Origin: Hellea sp.
GTDB lineage: Bacteria > Pseudomonadota > Alphaproteobacteria > Caulobacterales > Maricaulaceae
Reading direction: 5' to 3'
DNA length: 36,139 nt
Assembly (NCBI GenBank): GCA_020631215.1
Contig: JAHDHS010000023.1
Location: 1-36,139 of the forward strand
Each line of letters starts with the position of its first letter. The first letter of the stretch is position 1. The notes beneath the pieces were generated by a model. It had not been told where the DNA came from and did no database searches. It saw only the letters and a list, made by a program, of their open reading frames with translations. Made by a program: the position numbers and the translations under genes. Shown piece after piece: positions 24,987 to 32,327 of the stretch.

Positions 24987-24987
24987 G

Positions 24988-25611
24988 CTATAGCCCCTGT
25001 TTGGTAAAGCGGCTGCGCGGCAGGTTCAGCTTATATTTCAGGCTCAGCCCGCGAATGATAAAGACAGTCGCAGCCCCCAACGCAAGGGCCCAGCCATTGG
25101 CCACGCCGAGTTTGATCGCCAGATAATATGCGGCTGCACCAAAGATGGCGGCGGTCGCGTATATTTCCTCGCGTAATAATAATGGCGTTTCATTACAGAC
25201 GACATCGCGGATCAGGCCACCTGCTGTGGCTGTCATAGCCCCCATTAGTGTGCTGATCAAAAACCCATGCCCCAGCGCGGCGGCTTTAGACGCACCGACC
25301 ACCGCGAACAGGGCAAGCCCCATGGCGTCAATCCAGACCAGCGCTTTAATCCGTGCCCAGAAATGTGGCCCGAAAAAAGCGGCAAACCCCGCCAGCGTCG
25401 CGAGCGCCAAGGCAACCGGATCGCTTAGCCAGAACACGGGTTGGTCCAGCAAAACATCCCGAAGCGTGCCACCGCCAATGGCAGGGAGCCAGGCGATAAT
25501 AATTACCCCTAAGATATCATATTGCTGCCGGACGGCCATCAGGCCGCCAGACAGGGCGAAAACAAAAATGCCCGCCCAGTCAAAGAGATTTAATATCAGT
25601 TCCGCGCTCAT
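24988..25611 (-). CDS. TRIC-type cation channel family protein (UPF0126)
   Basis: A 207-residue integral membrane protein with seven predicted helices built as an inverted repeat. The two repeat signatures are GGGTLRDVLL and GGLIRDVVCNE. Bacterial members form homotrimeric monovalent cation channels, K+ being the best studied ion, and resemble eukaryotic TRIC channels; some relatives (YicG) are linked to glycine transport. The gene is 8 bp from gluQ upstream and one base from the Rieske gene downstream. Confidence 0.9.
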   Translation of the reverse strand: MSAELILNLFDWAGIFVFALSGGLMAVRQQYDILGVIIIAWLPAIGGGTLRDVLLDQPVFWLSDPVALALATLAGFAAFFGPHFWARIKALVWIDAMGLALFAVVGASKAAALGHGFLISTLMGAMTATAGGLIRDVVCNETPLLLREEIYATAAIFGAAAYYLAIKLGVANGWALALGAATVFIIRGLSLKYKLNLPRSRFTKQGL

Positions 25612-25619
25612 AAGATCTC

Positions 25620-26408
25620 TTACATCTCTAAACGGATTTGAGCCATAGCCAAAACTTGATCAGGCGACAGACCTTTTTCGCGCAAAGATCCTATCGTTGT
25701 GTCTTGTGTGCGTTTGGACAGTTTCTCGCCATCCTCCCGTAGCAGCAATTCGTGGTGGTGGTAGATCGGGATAGGCCAACCCATCAGGGTCTGAATAAGA
25801 ACATGATAAGGCGTCTGGTCAATGAAATCAGCCCCGCGCACAACTTGGGTAATATGTTGGATCATATCATCATGGGTGACGGCGATATGATAGGAGGTGC
25901 CGATATCCTTTCGGGCCAGAACGATGTCCTCGAGCTTGGATAGGTCTACTAATTTTTTCGCCCCGCTATCCTGATAGACCAGAGGCAATGTGATCCAATC
26001 TTGGCATGCCTGAATATTCAGTCGCATGGCGAAAGCCTGGCCGGAGGACAGCAAAGCCGCCTCTTCATCTGGGGGCAAGGGGGCGGCAGGCGATTTAGCC
26101 AATTCCGCCCGTGTCTTGAAGCAGCGATAGAGCACGCCTTTATCATGTAATGTCTCTATCACACTTTGATATTCTGCTAGATGGTGGCTCTGCACCCGCA
26201 CGGGCTTGGGCCACTCAAAACCCAGCCAAGTTAAGTCTTCATAGATGGCGTCTGTGTAGTCCGGCTTGCACCGCGTATGGTCAATATCTTCAATCCGCAA
26301 CAGGCATTCACCGTCATTGCGCTTTGCGAAACCAAAAGCTTCTTTCGCTGCCAAAGCGTGGCCCAGATGTAAATATCCGGTCGGAGATGGCGCGAAGCGG
26401 GTGCGCAT
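25620..26408 (-). CDS. gluQ: Glutamyl-Q tRNA(Asp) synthetase
   Basis: A tRNA-independent glutamate activator that adds glutamate to queuosine at position 34 of tRNA-Asp; 262 residues is usual for this truncated class I synthetase without an anticodon domain. Motifs: HLGH (14-17, the HIGH motif) in FAPSPTGYLHLGHALAAKEA, and EKLSKR near residue 230. The cysteine-rich zinc site of E. coli GluQ (C-x-C-x...) is not conserved here (YRCFKTRAEL), which also occurs in alphaproteobacterial homologues. It shares one base with the stop of the upstream HerA-like gene (TAATG). Confidence 0.92.
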   Translation of the reverse strand: MRTRFAPSPTGYLHLGHALAAKEAFGFAKRNDGECLLRIEDIDHTRCKPDYTDAIYEDLTWLGFEWPKPVRVQSHHLAEYQSVIETLHDKGVLYRCFKTRAELAKSPAAPLPPDEEAALLSSGQAFAMRLNIQACQDWITLPLVYQDSGAKKLVDLSKLEDIVLARKDIGTSYHIAVTHDDMIQHITQVVRGADFIDQTPYHVLIQTLMGWPIPIYHHHELLLREDGEKLSKRTQDTTIGSLREKGLSPDQVLAMAQIRLEM

Positions 26409-27958
26409 TATCGCCGGGTCATTGACCCTAAAATACCGCGAAGAATTCGGCGGCCTTCACTTCGAACCAATTGCCGCCCTATAAGCTTGACCTCATGCAA
26501 GATATGATCGCCAGTTGATTTTTTACGACGGGAAGATGACCGCCGCGTCGATGTGGATTTCTTTTTCTTCGTGGCGGGTTTCTTTTTAGGTTTTGTGGCC
26601 TCTTTCGTTGCTTCTTCTACCTCTTTCAGTTTCTCAGCGGTTTTGGCCTCAAGCACTTCATAGGCGGATTCGCGGTCAATGGTTTGATCATAGACCCCTT
26701 TGACAGGACTGCCGTCCATGATGGTTTTACGCTCAGCTTTCGTCGCGGGCCCTAACCGGGATGCTGGCGGGCGGATCAGCGTTCGTCCGACAATTCCCGG
26801 CACGCCTTTCTTGTCCAGTAGTGAGACCAAAGCCTCACCAACACCTAAATCCGTGATAACCTCTTCAGTATCAAAGGCGGGATTTTCCCGGAAAGAGTCT
26901 GCGGCGGCGCGTATGGATTTCTGTTCCTTAGGTGTATAGGCCCGCAAGGCATGTTGGATGCGATTGCCAAGCTGTCCCAAAACCGTATCAGGAATATCTG
27001 CCGGATTTTGCGTCACGAAATAAACACCGACGCCCTTGGACCGGATAAGGCGAGAGACCTGTTCGATTTTATTGATCAAGGCTTTGGGTGCGTCATCGAA
27101 CAGCAAATGCGCTTCGTCGAAGAAGAAGATCATCTTTGGTTTATCAGGGTTGCCGACTTCGGGCAGTTCCTCGAATAATTCTGACAATAGCCACAACAGG
27201 AATGTTGGATAGACTGAGGGGATATTGATCAAATCATCTGCCGCGAGCAGGGACACAATCCCGTGGCCGTTTTCATCTACGCGCATTAAATCAGACAGTT
27301 TCAATGCAGGTTCCCCAAAATATTGCTCACCGCCAGAACGTTTCAAAACCAGCATTTCCCGCTGAATGGCAGCAATAGACTGGCTTGTGACATTACCATA
27401 TTTGCGGCTGACCGCGTCTTTATTGTCAGAAATGAAGTTCAGGATTGCGCGCAAATCCTTCATATCCAGCAACAACATGTCTTCATCATCAGCCAGCGCG
27501 AAAGCGATATTCAGGATGCCTTCCTGCGTTTCATTTAGCTGCATCAATCGGGCCAGCAGGGTTGGCCCCATTTCGGTGATAGTCGTCCGCACCGGATGGC
27601 CTTGTTTGCCCAGAAAGTCCCAAAAAACGGTGGGCATCGCCGCATATTGATATCCGCCGCCAAGCATGGTGGCATAGTCTTCACCGATCAAACCAATTTT
27701 GCGTGCCCGCGCCATTAGCTTGTCATGGAGTTTATGGGTTTCAGATCCAGACTGAGACAGACCGGATAGATCGCCTTTTACGTCAGCGGCGAAGACAGGG
27801 ACGCCCGCTTTGGAAAACCCTTCTGTCAAAATTTGCAATGTGACGGTTTTACCGGTCCCGGTCGCGCCCGCGATCAGGCCGTGACGGTTCGCCATTTTTA
27901 GCAGTAGCTCTTGCGGCTGACCGTCTGTGTCTTTGCCGACAAAAATAGACTCGCTCAT
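26408..27958 (-). CDS. HerA-like ATPase, DUF853 (YjgR) family
   Basis: A 516-residue P-loop ATPase of the HerA/FtsK superfamily, DUF853 branch (E. coli YjgR). Walker A is GATGTGKT (31-38) and Walker B is MIFFFDEAHLLF; the sensor-type region FVTQNPADIPDTVLGQLGNR follows. Near 440-485 is a lysine-rich low-complexity segment (KPKKKPATKKKKSTSTRR) that could contact nucleic acid. The family has no firmly established role. First gene of a seven-gene - strand operon; GGAAG stands five bases before ATG, and a likely promoter lies in the 115-bp gap upstream, after the terminator of the phasin gene. Confidence 0.9.
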   Translation of the reverse strand: MSESIFVGKDTDGQPQELLLKMANRHGLIAGATGTGKTVTLQILTEGFSKAGVPVFAADVKGDLSGLSQSGSETHKLHDKLMARARKIGLIGEDYATMLGGGYQYAAMPTVFWDFLGKQGHPVRTTITEMGPTLLARLMQLNETQEGILNIAFALADDEDMLLLDMKDLRAILNFISDNKDAVSRKYGNVTSQSIAAIQREMLVLKRSGGEQYFGEPALKLSDLMRVDENGHGIVSLLAADDLINIPSVYPTFLLWLLSELFEELPEVGNPDKPKMIFFFDEAHLLFDDAPKALINKIEQVSRLIRSKGVGVYFVTQNPADIPDTVLGQLGNRIQHALRAYTPKEQKSIRAAADSFRENPAFDTEEVITDLGVGEALVSLLDKKGVPGIVGRTLIRPPASRLGPATKAERKTIMDGSPVKGVYDQTIDRESAYEVLEAKTAEKLKEVEEATKEATKPKKKPATKKKKSTSTRRSSSRRKKSTGDHILHEVKLIGRQLVRSEGRRILRGILGSMTRR

Positions 27959-28023
27959 AAATCTTCCAAATTCCGCCCGTTTATATCAGTTAAAGATAAG
28001 CCTTTGGAGCGGGGGATGCCAAT

Positions 28024-28051
28024 AAAAAAGCCGCCTATCAAGGCGGCTTTT
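28024..28051 (-). terminator. Intrinsic terminator of the phasin-DUF2853 gene
   Basis: The complementary arms AGCCGCCT (28029-28036) and AGGCGGCT (28041-28048) form an eight-base-pair stem with a four-base loop. On the - strand it ends in a run of T (six), so it stops transcription coming from the fusion gene at 28074-28937 and separates it from the DUF853 operon. A shorter T run on the other side may allow some function on the + strand. Confidence 0.88.
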
Positions 28052-28073
28052 CACTCAATCGGTTTGGACGAAG

Positions 28074-28937
28074 TTAGAAGCTGGACAGCTTGCCTTCGTT
28101 TTTCGCGATCAGATAATAGAAAGTCACACGGTTTTTCATCCGGTCATCACTCATCATATCGCAGACTTTCATGACTTTTGCGTCAAGAACGTCTGATGCA
28201 GCTTGGATGCGTAGAGCTTTGACGAGCCAGCTGTCGCGAACAGTGTTGCGCTCTGTCTCATCAGAACAGGCCACAAATTTACCGTCTCGGCTTTGGAGGG
28301 CGATTCCTAAGTGATCGACAATTTTCTTAATGATGACTGCATCAGCTGACGCGTCATAACGCAGAACGTCGGCGATGAACGGTTCGTATTTGTCGGCGAC
28401 TTTTTCGGCTTTCACAGCCGCTTCAGCGGCTTTTTCAACAACCGCCGTGTCTTTCGGCAGAACTTTCTCTTTTTTGACAGCCGCAACGGCGTCTTTTGCT
28501 TCAGCCTTCACGGCTTTCACAGTGCGGTCTGTCTTGATGGTTTTGACTTTTTTTGGCTTGGATGACTTTTTTGGCTTGGCGGTCATTTTGTCCAGCTTGG
28601 CTTGCAGATCAGCCACTTTAGTTTTTAGGGCATCAACGCGCTTGCCTCTACCTAAAACTGGCAATGCCAGTGATGGCATAGACACGGAAGGGATCATGTC
28701 CCGGCCTTTTTCTATGGCATCTTCGGAAACAGACTTGAATTGTCCTTCGACTTCCTCGCCTTTAACGACCAACTCATCAAATAACTTATCTGTCGCGAGG
28801 CGGGCCTTTTCAAAACGTTCTTGAGCCCGTTCAAAGGCGAGACCATGCAGTCCGACATAAGCGCGGCGTGTCCGGCGAATAGCTGTGATTGCGTCCGTGA
28901 CAGGCGTGAAAGTTTTTCCTTTGGTTTGAGTGCTCAT
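28074..28937 (-). CDS. Phasin-like protein fused to a DUF2853 domain
   Basis: A 287-residue protein with three parts. Residues 1-120 are mostly helical with a coiled-coil flavour (FERAQERFEKARLATDKLFD; DALKTKVADLQAKLDKM), similar to granule-associated phasin-family proteins. Residues 121-180 are a Lys/Ala-rich, histone-H1-like linker. Residues 183-287 match DUF2853: YDASADAVIIKKIVDHLGIA and the terminal RVTFYYLIAKNEGKLSSF. DUF2853 is usually a stand-alone small protein. The start ATG 28937 has GGAG six bases upstream; an ORF extension to 29081 runs over the uppP promoter and is unlikely. Possible roles are binding of PHA granules or DNA; neither is shown. Confidence 0.75.
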   Translation of the reverse strand: MSTQTKGKTFTPVTDAITAIRRTRRAYVGLHGLAFERAQERFEKARLATDKLFDELVVKGEEVEGQFKSVSEDAIEKGRDMIPSVSMPSLALPVLGRGKRVDALKTKVADLQAKLDKMTAKPKKSSKPKKVKTIKTDRTVKAVKAEAKDAVAAVKKEKVLPKDTAVVEKAAEAAVKAEKVADKYEPFIADVLRYDASADAVIIKKIVDHLGIALQSRDGKFVACSDETERNTVRDSWLVKALRIQAASDVLDAKVMKVCDMMSDDRMKNRVTFYYLIAKNEGKLSSF

Positions 28938-29066
28938 CAGAAGCTCCATATAAGTGTTATCTTCAGGCTCATGAGTATGAGTATTGATTAGAAACTGCGC
29001 CCTAATCGGGCAGAAAAATTGGCTTGCCATAAGAAAGCCGTAACTTTCACCCCATAGGTCCGTGAT

Positions 29067-29873
29067 ATGGATTGGTTTCATTTGATTCTCTTGGCCATTA
29101 TTCAGGGCCTAACCGAATTTCTGCCCATCAGCAGCTCGGCGCACTTAATCCTGCCCGCTCAGCTCTTCGGCTGGCGGGATCAGGGCGCGATGATTGATTT
29201 GATGGCACATTTTGGGACGCTGTTCGCCGTAATGGCGTTCTTTCGCGAAGATGTTGGCCGTATCATTCGGGGCGTCTTTGACCTGTTAAAGCGTAAGCTC
29301 AATACAGACTCCGCATTGGCGCTCAATCTCATAATAGCGACGCCGCCCGCGCTAGCATTTGGCGCGTTTTTGGAGTTAGGCGGTTATGACGCCATGATCC
29401 GGCAGCCCATTGTGATCGCCGTGACTTTTATCGTTTTCGGAATTGTTTTATGGCTGGCCGATATTTGGGGACGACGCTCACGAACGACAGAACAGCTTAC
29501 CTGGAAGGGAGCGTTCGTGATCGGATTGGCGCAATGCTTGGCTCTGATACCTGGAACCTCCCGTTCGGGTATCACCATGACAGCGGCTCTAGGTTTGGGT
29601 CTGACCCGTGTGGAAGCCGCCAGATTTTCCATGCTGATGAGCCTGCCCATTATCGGCGTAGGCGGGGCCTATGCGATGTTAAAATTGGCAACAGATGGAG
29701 CCGGGGAGGCCAGCCTGAGCCAGGGCGTCGTCGTGGCCGGAATTAGTTTTTTGGTCGCCTATATCACCATTGCCTTTTTTATGCGTTTCGTCAGCCGCCT
29801 CGGCATGTTCCCATTCATGCTGTATCGGGTCGTCGTCGGTGCAGCTTTGCTTCTGTGGATTGCAGGCAAGTGA
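29067..29873 (+). CDS. uppP: Undecaprenyl-diphosphatase UppP (BacA family)
   Basis: Recycles the lipid carrier for cell-wall synthesis by removing one phosphate from undecaprenyl diphosphate; 268 residues and about eight membrane helices. The two consensus regions are QGLTEFLPISSSAHL (13-27) and PGTSRSGITMTAAL (from about 162), containing the catalytic glutamate, serine and arginine. It is divergent from the phasin-like gene, with 129 bp between the starts. The 72 bp after its stop contain a short leader ORF for the next gene, so read-through into the serine hydrolase gene is plausible. Confidence 0.96.
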   Translation: MDWFHLILLAIIQGLTEFLPISSSAHLILPAQLFGWRDQGAMIDLMAHFGTLFAVMAFFREDVGRIIRGVFDLLKRKLNTDSALALNLIIATPPALAFGAFLELGGYDAMIRQPIVIAVTFIVFGIVLWLADIWGRRSRTTEQLTWKGAFVIGLAQCLALIPGTSRSGITMTAALGLGLTRVEAARFSMLMSLPIIGVGGAYAMLKLATDGAGEASLSQGVVVAGISFLVAYITIAFFMRFVSRLGMFPFMLYRVVVGAALLLWIAGK

Positions 29874-29883
29874 GGGGATTGTA

Positions 29884-29958
29884 ATGCACCGTATGAGAGA
29901 GACATCTTTACTTTCACCGCCTGATTTGCTTTCTGGCCGTCGATTATGCGCTTTCTAG
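29884..29958 (+). CDS. Candidate 24-codon leader ORF coupled to the serine hydrolase
   Basis: A short frame from ATG 29884 to TAG 29956-29958 reading MHRMRETSLLSPPDLLSGRR then LCAF. It has a strong Shine-Dalgarno, GAGGGG at 29872-29877, six bases before ATG, overlapping the uppP stop. Its end overlaps the first codons of the hydrolase gene (ATG 29946), which has no Shine-Dalgarno of its own and no other in-frame start upstream before a stop codon. This suggests that ribosomes finishing the leader restart at the hydrolase. The peptide itself shows no recognisable feature. Confidence 0.4.
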   Translation: MHRMRETSLLSPPDLLSGRRLCAF

Positions 29959-31187
29959 CTTTCATCAGCCTATTCGGCCTTATGGCTTTTCCGTCCCCTG
30001 CCGGGGCGAATGATAAGGCTGTCCCTAATCTCAGACCTCAATCTACCATAGTCAGCCCGCCCAAGCTGAATACAGCTGAACTGGACCGACGGGCTCAATT
30101 GCTGATGGGCCAGCTTGAAATGACTGGCATGGCAATGGCGATTGTTGAAAATGGCGAAATTACATTTGCGAAGGGCTATGGCGAAAAATTGCGCGATAGT
30201 GGGATGATGGTCAATGCAGATACTGTATTCCGCTGGGCATCGGTCTCAAAGAGCGTCGGCGCGCACAGCCTTTTGGCTTTGGCTGAAGACGGATCGGTCG
30301 GGCTAAATGATCCGATCAACACATATTCTACCAGTTTGAACCTTCCCAAATCTGAGCAGCCTTTGCGTTTAGGGCATTTGTTATCCCATCAAGTTGGTTT
30401 GGTGCGCAATGCTTTTGACAGCCGGATTGAGGCTGGCCGCTCAGCCCGTCACACCCGCGCCCGACTTAGCGAACTAAAATATCTTTGCCCCCCGGGAACG
30501 TGTCATACCTATCAAAATGTGGTTTACGACGCGATGTCTGAAGTCATCGAAAGCCGGACAGGCTTGCCTTATAAGACGGTCGTGCAATCGCAGATTTTTG
30601 ACCGGCTGGGCATGAGTACAGCGAGTATGACGCTAGACGGTTTGGTCAAGTCCAAAAACTGGGCCAGACCGCATGGGCGTTATGGGCAGCGTAAGAAATC
30701 CGTGAAACCCACCTATTACCGAATACCCGCTGCGGCCGGGGTCAATTCCTCGGTCAAGGATCTGGCCAAATGGATGATCGCCCAAATGCCTGGGGAAACC
30801 CATATCCCCGAAGAACGCTTGGCAGCCATGCAGACGCCCATTGTGCCGACCTGGCGGGAGCAAAAATTCCTCAACCGCCGCTTTGGTGATTTGAAAAGCG
30901 CCCATTACGGCATGGGCTGGCGGGTCTATGATTATCACGGTAACAAGGTCATTGGGCATCGCGGCGGTGTAGATGGTTACAGGGCTTTGGTGATGTTTGA
31001 TCCGGAAAAGAAGGCGGGTATTGCAGTTCTATGGAATAGCCCGCATACGCGGCCTATAGGTTTGCAGATGGAGTTTTTAGACCAGCTTTACGGCCTGCCG
31101 CGCCGCGATTGGCTGCGCCTTAAAGAGACCGAAAAAGCAGTCTTGCGAAGTGCGGCTCAGGCTGTTCGGCAAGGGTCAAGCGAATAA
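29946..31187 (+). CDS. Exported serine hydrolase, beta-lactamase/PBP4*-like family
   Basis: A 413-residue protein with a signal peptide (MRFLAFISLFGLMAFPSPAG, cleavage near ANDKA), so periplasmic. The serine beta-lactamase/esterase motifs are S99-V-S-K102 (S-x-x-K with nucleophile S99), Y189-Q-N191 (Y-x-N), and HRGG in IGHRGGVDGYRALV as the third motif. This fits the class C/Pbp4* group of beta-lactamase, D-aminopeptidase and esterase enzymes. Two cysteines in CPPGTC before the YxN motif could form a disulfide. It has no Shine-Dalgarno; see the leader ORF upstream. Substrate (peptidoglycan, ester or beta-lactam) is undetermined. A bidirectional terminator follows. Confidence 0.88.
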   Translation: MRFLAFISLFGLMAFPSPAGANDKAVPNLRPQSTIVSPPKLNTAELDRRAQLLMGQLEMTGMAMAIVENGEITFAKGYGEKLRDSGMMVNADTVFRWASVSKSVGAHSLLALAEDGSVGLNDPINTYSTSLNLPKSEQPLRLGHLLSHQVGLVRNAFDSRIEAGRSARHTRARLSELKYLCPPGTCHTYQNVVYDAMSEVIESRTGLPYKTVVQSQIFDRLGMSTASMTLDGLVKSKNWARPHGRYGQRKKSVKPTYYRIPAAAGVNSSVKDLAKWMIAQMPGETHIPEERLAAMQTPIVPTWREQKFLNRRFGDLKSAHYGMGWRVYDYHGNKVIGHRGGVDGYRALVMFDPEKKAGIAVLWNSPHTRPIGLQMEFLDQLYGLPRRDWLRLKETEKAVLRSAAQAVRQGSSE

Positions 31188-31193
31188 CCCTTC

Positions 31194-31221
31194 AAAAAAA
31201 GCCCCGTCAACGGGGCCTTTT
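31194..31221. terminator. Bidirectional intrinsic terminator
   Basis: GCCCCG (31201-31206) and CGGGGC (31211-31216) pair around a four-base loop. The + strand has TTTT right after it, and the - strand has a run of seven T (31194-31200). It serves the converging serine hydrolase gene (+) and trcR (-). Confidence 0.9.
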
Positions 31222-31229
31222 GATATCAT

Positions 31230-31916
31230 TTAAGCATCCGTAGACGGTTTAAACAGGCTTTCCAGAGTGTGCTCGACCTTAGGTTCATCTTGAGCCAGGG
31301 CAGGTTCCGCTGGAGCTTCATCCACTGGTTTAAGGCTTTCGCCCAGATCGCCCAGTTCTTTCTCGCGCTTGGCATCTTCTTTGGCTTTCTTATCTGCAGC
31401 CTTTTTCACCAGCGCATCCAGGTCAATTTGTGTGCAAAGGCCGAGACTGACCGGGTCGGTCGGATTGATCAGATTGATCTTCCAATGCGTGCGCTCACGA
31501 ATGGCTTTGATTGTCGGTTTGGTCGTCCCGATCAGGCGGCTGATCTGGGCATCCGTGATTTCAGGGTGATTACGCACCAGCCAGGCAATGGCATCCGGGC
31601 GGTCCTGACGCCGCGATAGCGGTGTGTAACGTCCGCCTTTCTTGGATCCTTTTTTCGGTTGCAGTTTGTCACTGTCAAAGGTGTTGGCGACCATCTTATA
31701 TTTCGGATCTTTTTCTGCTTTTTCAATTTCCTCACGGTTTAATTGCCCGTTGGCAATCGGATCAGCGCCGCGAATTCCGGCGGCCACATCACCATCCGCA
31801 ATCCCTTCAACTTCCAGAATATGCAGATGACAGAACTCGCTGATCTGCTGGAATGTCATAGCCGTATTATCGATCAGCCAAACGGCAGTCGCTTTTGGCA
31901 TTAAAATCTGTGTCAT
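31230..31916 (-). CDS. trcR: Cell-cycle transcriptional regulator TrcR (DUF1013)
   Basis: A 228-residue DUF1013 protein, a family restricted to alphaproteobacteria and named TrcR in databases as a cell-cycle transcription regulator. Two helix-turn-helix-like segments can be seen: about 12-40 (WLIDNTAMTFQQISEFCHLH) and about 108-142 (ITDAQISRLIGTTKPTIKAI). The C-terminus (from about 180) is a charged Lys/Glu helix and an acidic tail. I start at ATG 31916 with GGAG six bases ahead; an in-frame ATG at 31997 would translate through a strong terminator hairpin and is unlikely. It is divergent from DUF1192 and rcdA. Confidence 0.85.
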   Translation of the reverse strand: MTQILMPKATAVWLIDNTAMTFQQISEFCHLHILEVEGIADGDVAAGIRGADPIANGQLNREEIEKAEKDPKYKMVANTFDSDKLQPKKGSKKGGRYTPLSRRQDRPDAIAWLVRNHPEITDAQISRLIGTTKPTIKAIRERTHWKINLINPTDPVSLGLCTQIDLDALVKKAADKKAKEDAKREKELGDLGESLKPVDEAPAEPALAQDEPKVEHTLESLFKPSTDA

Positions 31917-31940
31917 TGTGCGCTCCTGTTTTGAGGCATT

Positions 31941-31967
31941 AAAAAAACCCCGCTCCTCGCAGGGTTT
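31941..31967 (-). terminator. Intrinsic terminator in the trcR 5' leader (possible attenuator)
   Basis: On the - strand AAACCCTGC and GCGGGGTTT form a nine-base-pair stem (one T-G pair) around the loop GAGGA, followed by TTTTTTT (31947-31941). It ends 25 bases before the trcR ATG and no other - strand gene lies upstream that it could terminate. It therefore looks like an attenuator or the end of a short leader RNA. The loop is Shine-Dalgarno-like. Confidence 0.7.
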
Positions 31968-31970
31968 GCC

Positions 31971-31988
31971 GTCGATTCCGTTATCGAC
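31971..31988 (-). promoter_or_regulatory. Leader hairpin and possible transcription start of trcR
   Basis: GTCGAT (31971-31976) and ATCGAC (31983-31988) form a perfect six-base-pair hairpin directly upstream of the terminator hairpin, and include a GANTC (GATTC, 31974-31978) sequence, the methylation site of CcrM. A weak promoter reading on the - strand is TTGCAA (32023-32018), 17 bases, TAAATG (32000-31995), which would start RNA close to 31988, at the base of this hairpin. The -10 match is only three of six. Confidence 0.35.
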
Positions 31989-32044
31989 AGACAGCATTTA
32001 GGGGATTAAGCCTAGATTTGCAAGCCTGATAAGAGAGAAAGACG

Positions 32045-32233
32045 ATGGATGATAATCTGCCCCGAAGTGAAACAGGGCCCACCCCCGGAGAGGATTTATA
32101 CGGTCTATCGGTCGAGGAACTGAAAGCCCGTATCGTTACATATCGCGAAGAGGTTGAGCGGTTAACCAAGGAACTCGCCAAAAAAGAGAGTGAACGGAGC
32201 GCTGCTGACATGATATTTAAGCCAAAATCCTGA
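32045..32233 (+). CDS. DUF1192 family protein
   Basis: A 62-residue protein of DUF1192, a small alphaproteobacterial family. The core is the helix LYGLSVEELKARIVTYREEV and ERLTKELAKKESERSAADMI, with heptad-like leucines typical of a coiled coil. It is divergent from trcR (gap 128 bp to its ATG) and is followed after 94 bp by rcdA. AGAGAGAAAG stands before the start. The function is unknown; the coiled coil suggests it binds another protein. Confidence 0.88.
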   Translation: MDDNLPRSETGPTPGEDLYGLSVEELKARIVTYREEVERLTKELAKKESERSAADMIFKPKS

Positions 32234-32327
32234 AAATATTAACTTTTGACCGTAAGAACAGGCGAAGTGGCGTGTGATTTGCAGGTTTGATTCCCAAGCA
32301 GTAAATTCCGCTAATAAGAGCAAAAAA

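Noticed and set aside
28938-29081. Extended start of the phasin-DUF2853 protein
   Set aside because: Would cover the whole intergenic region and overlap uppP; the ATG with GGAG at 28937 is better.
31917-31997. Extended TrcR start at 31997
   Set aside because: In frame without a stop, but it would be translated through the terminator hairpin and T run; ATG 31916 has a good GGAG site and matches the family start.
32217-32260. CtrA binding site near rcdA
   Set aside because: TTAA half-sites occur, but none has a second TTAA at seven bases' distance.
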